This document shows positions 6,331 to 10,980 of a stretch of DNA of 10,980 bases, piece by piece (the stretch's first letter is position 1; each line of letters starts with the position of its first letter). The notes under the pieces were generated by a model. That model did not search any database. It was not told where the DNA came from and saw only the letters and a list, made by a program, of their open reading frames with translations. The DNA lies in the NCBI GenBank assembly GCA_004357365.1, contig SMVT01000073.1:1-10980 (forward strand), given 5' to 3'. This DNA is from Nitrospina sp. GTDB taxonomy: Bacteria; Nitrospinota; Nitrospinia; Nitrospinales; Nitrospinaceae. The position numbers were made by a program, and so were the translations under genes.

Positions 6331-6855
6331 ATGACGACTGAGTCGATAACGCCGGAAAGCGCCGAGGGCTGGTTCCAGAAGGGACTGACGCTGGGCCGGG
6401 CGGGGGACAACGAAGGCGCCATCGCCGCTTACCAAAAAGCGGTGGATTTGGACCCCGATTACTTCCGGGCCTGGTTCAACCTGGGCAGCCGATACGGCAA
6501 ACTCCTGCAAAACGCCAAGGCCCTGCCCTGCTATCAGAAAGCGGTGGAACTGAAGCCGGATGACGTCATGGCCCATTACAGCCTGGCATTCATCTGCAAT
6601 CTGCTGAATATGATCGAGGACTCGATCAAGCATTACCAGGAGGCGCTCAAGATCAATCCCAACTTCGCCCGCGCTCACAGCAACCTGGCGACGGTGCATT
6701 ATTCGGTCAAGCAGGGGAAGGAGGCCATCCATCACCTGCGCATCGCCAAGAAACTGTTCGAGGAACAGCAGGAGGTGCACATGGTGGAAACAGCGGGAAG
6801 TCTGCTTACGGAATGCTACACGGAATTTAAACTGTCGCCGGAAGATTTCGAGTAA
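6331..6855 (+). CDS. TPR repeat protein, 174 aa
   Basis: Four tandem 34-residue tetratricopeptide repeats fill most of the protein: about residues 12-45, 46-79, 80-113 and 114-147. The first three end in the typical D/E/N-P turn (DLDPDYF, ELKPDDV, KINPNFA) after Y-QKA or YQEA helices; the fourth is more divergent. A short helical cap with two cysteine-free turns and an acidic end (SPEDFE) follows. No signal peptide or membrane segment is present, so it is likely a cytoplasmic protein-protein scaffold. Partners are not identifiable. The start has a clear Shine-Dalgarno, AGAAGGA (6317-6323), seven bases from the ATG. It is followed 40 bp later by a disulfide oxidoreductase and then a lipoprotein on the same strand, probably one transcript, and it diverges from the altered Rieske operon. 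Confidence 0.9.
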   Translation: MTTESITPESAEGWFQKGLTLGRAGDNEGAIAAYQKAVDLDPDYFRAWFNLGSRYGKLLQNAKALPCYQKAVELKPDDVMAHYSLAFICNLLNMIEDSIKHYQEALKINPNFARAHSNLATVHYSVKQGKEAIHHLRIAKKLFEEQQEVHMVETAGSLLTECYTEFKLSPEDFE

Positions 6856-6895
6856 CGCGCCGGGCCCTCACAAACACCTCACCCAAACCCGTTCC

Positions 6896-8269
6896 ATGGA
6901 CTACGATGTCATCGTCATTGGCGGAGGCTCCGCCGGTTATGCCGCGGCGGATACGGCGCAGTCGGCCGGCGCGAAGGTGGCGATTGCCGACCCCGGCCCG
7001 CTCGGCGGCCTTTGCATCTTGCGTGGGTGTATGCCCACCAAGACCCTCCTGCGCTCGTCCGACGTCATGGCTCTCATGCGGCGGGCGGGAGAGTTCGGCC
7101 TGTCCGCCTCGGACCTCCAAGCCGACTTGCCGGCCATCATCGACCGCAAGAACCGGCTCATCCGCGAATTCGCCGATTACCGCATCCGCCAACTCAAAGA
7201 CTCCCGCTTTACCTTGATAGAAGACCGAGTCGCCTTCGTGTCGCCGAACGAAATCGAAGCCGGGGGCAAACGGCTGTCCGCGAAATCGTTCATCATCGCC
7301 ACCGGCTCGGTGATCGACCGGATTCCTGTTCCCGGTCTCGAGGGCACGAGCACCATCACCAGTGACGACGTGCTGGAGTTGAAACAACTGCCGCAAACGA
7401 TGATCGTGCTGGGCGCGGGACCGGTGGCCGCCGAACTCGCACAGTTTTATCAACGCCTCGGCACACAGGTAGCACTGATCCAACGGAGTCCGCAGATCCT
7501 GTCGTTCACCGACGAAGACCTGGCGCGGCCCATCGAAGCGCGGTTCCGTGAAGAGGGCATGACCGTTTTCACCGGAACGCAGTTACAGCAGGTGGACTCC
7601 GACGGCAAAAACAAAACCGTGCGGTTCCTGCATGAGGGGAAAGAGAAAACGGTGTCCGCGCAAACCCTGTTCGACGCGCTGGGACGCCGCCCCAACACCA
7701 GCGGGCTAAACCTCGAAGCGGCGGGGGTCGCCATGGGCCAAGGGGGCATCGGCGTCGATTGCGGCATGCGGACCCGCCAGCCGCATATCTTTGCGGTGGG
7801 CGACGTCAACGGCCTGCACGAGATTGTGCATATCGCCATTCAGCAGGGCGAGGTGGCGGGCTGGAACGCCACGCATCCCGATCAGCCGCCCAGGGAGATC
7901 GACGAACGCCTCACCGCCAACGTGGTGTTCACCGATCCGCAGTTGGCCAGCGTCGGTTACACGGAAAAAGACTGCCGGGCAAAAAAGATCGAGTACCTTG
8001 CCGCGTCGTACCCGTTCAACGACCATGGCAAGTCATTGTGCCTGGGAGAGACACACGGGCATGTGAAACTGTTGTGCGATCCCAAAAACGGCGAGATCAT
8101 CGGCGGCCATATCACCGGGCCCGAAGCGGGCGAGTTAATTCATCAACTGATCGCGATAATGTATTATAATGGCACCGTCGGGGATGTGCTCAACATGCCA
8201 CATTACCACCCGACGTTGTCCGAAATCATCACCTACCCCGCCGAAGCGCTGGCGGCAAAAATTGGTTAG
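6896..8269 (+). CDS. NADP-type FAD disulfide oxidoreductase (glutathione reductase/Lpd family)
   Basis: A class I flavoprotein disulfide reductase of 457 aa. FAD motif GGGSAG is at 9-14, and the redox pair Cys40-Cys45 sits in GGLCILRGCMPTK. The second Rossmann motif is GAGPVA (173-178), ending in Ala, and the following strand ends in Gln196-Arg197 rather than an acidic residue. Both are features of NADPH-using members such as glutathione reductase. The second FAD contact is HIFAVGDVNG. The catalytic pair His438-Glu443 is intact in PHYHPTLSE. It should therefore be a working NADPH-dependent disulfide reductase; the thiol substrate is unknown. Assignment as Lpd for the nearby glycine cleavage system is possible but less likely because of the cofactor signature. 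No Shine-Dalgarno is visible before ATG 6896. It follows the TPR gene by 40 bp. Confidence 0.9.
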   Translation: MDYDVIVIGGGSAGYAAADTAQSAGAKVAIADPGPLGGLCILRGCMPTKTLLRSSDVMALMRRAGEFGLSASDLQADLPAIIDRKNRLIREFADYRIRQLKDSRFTLIEDRVAFVSPNEIEAGGKRLSAKSFIIATGSVIDRIPVPGLEGTSTITSDDVLELKQLPQTMIVLGAGPVAAELAQFYQRLGTQVALIQRSPQILSFTDEDLARPIEARFREEGMTVFTGTQLQQVDSDGKNKTVRFLHEGKEKTVSAQTLFDALGRRPNTSGLNLEAAGVAMGQGGIGVDCGMRTRQPHIFAVGDVNGLHEIVHIAIQQGEVAGWNATHPDQPPREIDERLTANVVFTDPQLASVGYTEKDCRAKKIEYLAASYPFNDHGKSLCLGETHGHVKLLCDPKNGEIIGGHITGPEAGELIHQLIAIMYYNGTVGDVLNMPHYHPTLSEIITYPAEALAAKIG

Positions 8270-8314
8270 TCACACCCTTTCCAACCCCACCCTCCCCAGG
8301 AAGGAACCCCCATA

Positions 8315-8764
8315 ATGAAAAAGATTTTCTTGTCTGCGATTTTAATTTTGATGGTTTTGTTCGTCACCTCCGGTTGCTCCAAGCTCGTGATCACCCAAGT
8401 GGGTCCGGACCTGGATAAGGAACCCAACGGCATTCGCGTGTATCCTCCCAGGGTCTTACTGTTCGTAGGGGAAAAGTACAGCATGATCCATTATGTGCCG
8501 GATTATAAACGCGCCTACGACGTTAAACCGTTCACCTTTTTCGCAAATCAGGATTTCAACATCGATGTGGTTAACGGGCGGATTCAATCCCTGACGTCGA
8601 ATCAGGATTCCCTTTTTACCTATTCCATCCTCTCGCCATTAGAAAAAGAAATAGGGAAAGCGCCTATCACCCATGGAGAAATGATCCAAATAGAAGGCAC
8701 TTTCGGCCTGGCCCCCGGCATATACGAATTGCAGCCGACCGGCGAATTCAAAAAAATCAACTGA
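8315..8764 (+). CDS. Small predicted lipoprotein, 149 aa
   Basis: The N-terminus is a lipoprotein signal: MKK, a hydrophobic stretch IFLSAILILMVLFV, then TSGC with Cys21 as the lipidation site. Thr at -3 is less usual than Leu, but the site otherwise fits. The mature part is mostly predicted strand (GIRVYPPRVLLFV, SMIHYVPDYKRAYDVKPFTFF, FGLAPGIYELQPTGEF) with no cysteines beyond the anchor. It is likely tethered to a membrane facing the periplasm. I cannot assign a family; the 'NGIRVYPPRVLLFV' segment recalls other small lipoproteins of unknown role. The start has a good Shine-Dalgarno (GGAAGGA, 8299-8305). It lies 45 bp after the oxidoreductase and is probably the last gene of the TPR operon. 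Codons look slightly more AT-rich than in its neighbours. Confidence 0.85.
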   Translation: MKKIFLSAILILMVLFVTSGCSKLVITQVGPDLDKEPNGIRVYPPRVLLFVGEKYSMIHYVPDYKRAYDVKPFTFFANQDFNIDVVNGRIQSLTSNQDSLFTYSILSPLEKEIGKAPITHGEMIQIEGTFGLAPGIYELQPTGEFKKIN

Positions 8765-8806
8765 CAGTCAGGCGCATGGATCGATTTGGGGATAGGATTT
8801 CTTTAT

Positions 8807-8846
8807 ACAACAAGCTCAAGGCGAGGGGGTGCCTTGAGCTTGTTGT
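8807..8846. terminator. 16-bp perfect stem hairpin after the lipoprotein gene
   Basis: CAACAAGCTCAAGGC (8808-8822) pairs without mismatch with GCCTTGAGCTTGTTG (8831-8845), extended by A8807-T8846, across an 8-base loop. It lies 43 bases after the lipoprotein stop, between converging genes. No clean T-run follows on either strand. It is still the strongest simple hairpin in the window and very likely ends or stabilises the lipoprotein mRNA. Confidence 0.6.
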
Positions 8847-8869
8847 GGTGTTGGGTGATGGGGTTATTC

Positions 8870-8893
8870 GGTGTGACGGGGTTCGGTCACACC
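8870..8893 (-). terminator. Hairpin overlapping the stop codon of the HU-like gene
   Basis: GGTGTGAC (8870-8877) pairs perfectly with GTCACACC (8886-8893) across an 8-base loop. One arm includes the TGA stop (8889-8887) and last Val codon of the HU-like gene. No T-run follows on the minus strand, so a role in 3'-end protection is as likely as termination. Confidence 0.4.
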
Positions 8894-9216
8894 ATGTCTT
8901 TCAGGGCTTTCAGCGGCTGCACTTTGACCACCTTGCGGGCGGGCTTGGCCTTGAAGATGGTATCTTCGCCGGTAAAAGGGTTGATGCCTTTTCTCTCCTT
9001 GGTGGCCGGTTTCTTGACGACTTTGATCTTCATCATTCCCACCACATTGAACAGGCCGGGTCCGCGCGACGAGAGCGATTTGCTAATCATCCCCCCAGGA
9101 GATTCGAAAACGGCGCCGACTTCTTTACGGTTTAATCCGGTTTCCGAGGCGATATGATTCATTATTTCCGATTTGGTGGGTGGCTTGTTTGCGTTCGAGG
9201 TTTTTTTGGCTGCCAT
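8887..9216 (-). CDS. HU/IHF-family DNA-binding protein
   Basis: A 109-aa histone-like protein that should bind and bend DNA as a dimer. After a short Lys-rich tail (MAAKKTSNANKPPTK), the helical part SEIMNHIASETGLNRKEVGAVFE matches the HU dimerisation helices. The strand region GPGLFNVVGMMKIKVVKKPA follows, and the beta arm tip is GINPFTGE, with the intercalating Pro at residue 80. The C-terminus FKAKPARKVVKVQPLKALKDMV is the usual closing strand and helix. At 109 aa it is slightly longer than the 90-95 typical of HU because of the basic N-terminal extension. I chose ATG 9216 over 9264 because AGGAG (9230-9226 on the minus strand) sits nine bases before it and the upstream 16 residues (MIRVDPDLNRV...) are not HU-like. 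It lies downstream of gcvPA but behind a terminator-like hairpin, so it is probably expressed on its own. Confidence 0.92.
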   Translation of the reverse strand: MAAKKTSNANKPPTKSEIMNHIASETGLNRKEVGAVFESPGGMISKSLSSRGPGLFNVVGMMKIKVVKKPATKERKGINPFTGEDTIFKAKPARKVVKVQPLKALKDMV

Positions 9217-9266
9217 GCGTATAATCTCCTTTACACGGTTAAGGTCTGGATCGACCCGGATCAATG

Positions 9267-9282
9267 ACCACGGGGACGTGGT
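9267..9282. promoter_or_regulatory. Inverted repeat in the HU-gene leader
   Basis: ACCACG (9267-9272) and CGTGGT (9277-9282) form a perfect 6-bp dyad with a 4-base centre, 50-65 bases before the HU-like start and next to AT-rich sequence (9283-9312). It could be an operator or a small leader hairpin. No regulator is identifiable. No other gene lies in 9217-9435. Confidence 0.3.
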
Positions 9283-9391
9283 TAATTGCTTAAATGATAA
9301 TCTAAAATTGTGGTTTGTACATCAAAAAAACCCGCTATTTCCCGAAAGTTTTGCGATTTCCTTGAAGTGAGCCCCCTTGCATGACACCCTG

Positions 9392-9430
9392 AAAAAGTGG
9401 CCCGCCGGCGGGATACCCGCCCTTCCGGCG
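9392..9430 (-). terminator. Intrinsic-terminator-like hairpin after gcvPA
   Basis: Starting about 6 bases after the gcvPA stop on the minus strand, CGCCGG (9430-9425) can pair with CCGGCG (9408-9403) and enclose CGGG/CCCG around a TAT loop. The alternative is GGCGGG (9421-9416) with CCCGCC (9412-9407). A run of five T (9396-9392) follows a few bases later. GC-rich stem plus T-run directly after the stop is good evidence that the gcv transcript ends here. Confidence 0.55.
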
Positions 9431-9435
9431 ACTTC

Positions 9436-10779
9436 CTAAAGGGCACCCAGTTGAGCCGCCAGGCGGCCGAGGGATTCCGCGGAATTCATTTCGGTGGCGC
9501 AGAGCAGCAGACAATTGTCCAATTCCGGATAGAAATCGCCCAGCGGCAGGCCGGCGACGATTTTCTCCTGCAACAGTTGGTCGTGGACGGCCTTCGCCGG
9601 GCCGGGGCATTCCAGCACGAATTCATTGTAGGTATCCGCCCGGAACCGGAGGCCGAATCCCTTCAGTTTCTGGAGTTTGTTTTTGAGGTGGTCGGCGGTC
9701 TTCAGGTTCTGGAGGGCCACCTCGCGGACGCCCTGCTTGCCCATCGCCGCCAGATAAATCGTGGCCGCCAGCGCGCATAAGCCCTGATTGGTACAGATAT
9801 TGGACGTCGCCTTCTCGCGGCGGATGTGCTGTTCGCGCGTCGCCAGCGTCAGCGCGTAGGAACGCCGGCCCTCGCGGTCGACCGTCTCGCCGACGATACG
9901 GCCCGGGACCTGCCGGAAAAACGGTTCCCGCGTTGCGAAAAATCCGACGTAGGGTCCACCGAAAGCCACCGGCAGTCCCCAACCCTGCCCTTCACCGGCG
10001 ACAATGTCCGCCCCGCGCTGGCCCGGAGGTTTGAGGATACCGAGAGACGTCGCCTCCGCCACCACGACGATCAACAGGGTCTGTTTCCCCTTCAGGAATT
10101 CCCCAAGCTCGGCGTACTGTTCCACGATGCCGAAAAAGTTGGGCGACTGGATCACTACCGAGCTGATGTCGTCGGTCACGTGTTGCCTGATAAAATCCAG
10201 ATCGGTCTGGCCGTTTTCCTGATACGGCACCTCGGTGATTTTAAAATCGATGCCGCGCGTGTAGGTCTCCACCACCTGCCGGTATTCGGGATGAACGGTG
10301 CGGGCCATCAGCACCTCGTTGCGGTGGTTGACGCGGTGCGCCATGAGCACCGCTTCCGCCAAGGACGACGCGCCGTCGTAAATCGACGCATTGGCGATCT
10401 CCATGCCCGTCAACATGCAGACGAAACTCTGAAACTCAAAGATGGCCTGCAAGGTCCCTTGGCTCACCTCGGGCTGGTAGGGGGTGTAGCTGGTGAGAAA
10501 CTCGCCGCGCAGGAGCAGGTGATTGACCAGAGCCGGCGTGAAATGCCGGTACGCCCCCGCCCCCAGAAACACCGCGCATTCTTCCGGGTTGAGGTTGCGT
10601 TGGCCCAGACGGTTCAGGGCCTGCACCAGGTCCGCCTCGGGCAGGGCCGCCGGCAGATTCAGCGGCGCCTCGAGACGCAACGCGTCCGGGATGCTGTGGA
10701 ACAGCTCGTCCAACTTCTCAATGCCGATGGCAGAGAGCATGGCCCGGATATCGGTGGGCGTGTGCGGAATATAGCGCAT
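9436..10779 (-). CDS. gcvPA: Glycine dehydrogenase (decarboxylating) subunit 1
   Basis: The N-terminal subunit of the split P-protein of the glycine cleavage system. Together with subunit 2 it decarboxylates glycine and passes the aminomethyl group to the lipoyl arm of GcvH. The 447-aa length equals the family norm. Conserved blocks are FLGAGAYRHFTPALV (71-85), YTPYQPEVSQGTL (98-110) and LTGMEIANASIYDGASSLAEA (about 123-143); near the end come EKATSNICTNQGLCALAA and the C-terminal domain. The PLP-binding lysine belongs to subunit 2 and is not expected here. ATG 10779 is the only start that gives the family N-terminus (MRYIPHTPTDIRAML). Its Shine-Dalgarno is weak, and gcvH ends only 24 bp upstream, so translational coupling is likely. 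Unusually, no gcvPB follows; a terminator-like hairpin and a HU-like gene do. Confidence 0.96.
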   Translation of the reverse strand: MRYIPHTPTDIRAMLSAIGIEKLDELFHSIPDALRLEAPLNLPAALPEADLVQALNRLGQRNLNPEECAVFLGAGAYRHFTPALVNHLLLRGEFLTSYTPYQPEVSQGTLQAIFEFQSFVCMLTGMEIANASIYDGASSLAEAVLMAHRVNHRNEVLMARTVHPEYRQVVETYTRGIDFKITEVPYQENGQTDLDFIRQHVTDDISSVVIQSPNFFGIVEQYAELGEFLKGKQTLLIVVVAEATSLGILKPPGQRGADIVAGEGQGWGLPVAFGGPYVGFFATREPFFRQVPGRIVGETVDREGRRSYALTLATREQHIRREKATSNICTNQGLCALAATIYLAAMGKQGVREVALQNLKTADHLKNKLQKLKGFGLRFRADTYNEFVLECPGPAKAVHDQLLQEKIVAGLPLGDFYPELDNCLLLCATEMNSAESLGRLAAQLGAL

Positions 10780-10803
10780 GGCTGATGGGGATGCGGGATG
10801 AAA

Positions 10804-10980
10804 TTATCCCTGCTGTTCCTTGAGGTACGCTTCGTAATCGTCTGCCGACAGCAATCTTTCGGCCTGTCCGGGATCGGACAGTTCGATTTCGATCATCCAG
10901 CCTTTGCCGTAGGGTTCCTGATTCACCCACTCCGGGTTGGCTTCCAGATCCGTGTTGACGGCGGCCACCTTGCCGCTGAC
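10804..10980 (-). CDS. gcvH: Glycine cleavage H protein, 3' part only
   Basis: Lipoyl carrier that shuttles the aminomethyl intermediate between the P, T and L proteins. The window holds the last 58 residues. They begin VSGKVAAVNTDLEANPEW, continue VNQEPYGKGWMIEIELSD and end DDYEAYLKEQQG before the TAA at 10806-10804. The 'VSGKV..VN..LE..PE.VN..PYG.GW...I' pattern is diagnostic of GcvH. The lipoylated lysine lies just outside the window, upstream of the visible part. This frame was read directly from the minus strand. It is followed by gcvPA on the same strand, the usual neighbour, so the full gcv operon probably continues beyond base 10980 with gcvT. Confidence 0.95.
   Translation of the reverse strand, partial: VSGKVAAVNTDLEANPEWVNQEPYGKGWMIEIELSDPGQAERLLSADDYEAYLKEQQG

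Noticed and set aside
9217..9264. Sixteen-residue N-terminal extension of the HU-like protein
   Set aside because: Not HU-like, and a good Shine-Dalgarno precedes the internal ATG at 9216.
9826..10785. 319-codon open frame on the plus strand opposite gcvPA
   Set aside because: Shadow of gcvPA; the minus-strand frame has every conserved P-protein block, and this one has Arg-, His- and Gln-rich sequence without a fold.

Overview
The window looks like chromosomal core sequence from a Gram-negative bacterium of moderately high GC. It has an SPII-type lipoprotein, a P-protein of the split (two-subunit) glycine decarboxylase type, and short intergenic gaps holding REP-like hairpins. My best guess is a deep-branching lineage such as Nitrospinota or a deltaproteobacterial relative. 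That guess is an impression from protein style and is not proven by any marker here. No phage, plasmid, IS, CRISPR, tRNA or rRNA signal is visible.

Layout. Positions 1-3153 hold the two-gene guanine nucleotide branch, guaB (5' end cut off by the window) then guaA, separated by a REP-like inverted repeat. Positions 3195-3262 hold two strong hairpins around a run of nine G. A MerA/Lpd-like flavin disulfide oxidoreductase follows (3340-4779), then a 350-bp AT-rich non-coding stretch with two DnaA-box-like 9-mers and a sigma70-like promoter that reads into a small unknown gene (5133-5414). Next is a minus-strand pair (6091 down to 5482): an unknown 91-aa protein, then a small Rieske-fold protein whose histidine ligands are missing. 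A shared upstream region also serves a divergent plus-strand unit: TPR protein (6331), a second flavin disulfide oxidoreductase (6896) and a small lipoprotein (8315). The last third is on the minus strand. It holds a HU/IHF-family protein (8887-9216) and the glycine cleavage genes gcvH (partial, 10980-10804) and gcvPA (10779-9436), which end at a hairpin plus T-run with no gcvPB in view.

How the genes work together. guaB and guaA convert IMP to XMP to GMP. GcvH and GcvPA belong to the glycine cleavage system. The central block (3340-8764) is rich in redox proteins. The two disulfide oxidoreductases differ in ways readable from sequence. The first has an NAD-type Rossmann motif and Tyr where the catalytic His normally sits. 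The second has an NADP-type motif and keeps the His-Glu pair. With the altered Rieske protein next door, this block is the most likely place for undescribed biology, but its substrates cannot be read from the sequence.
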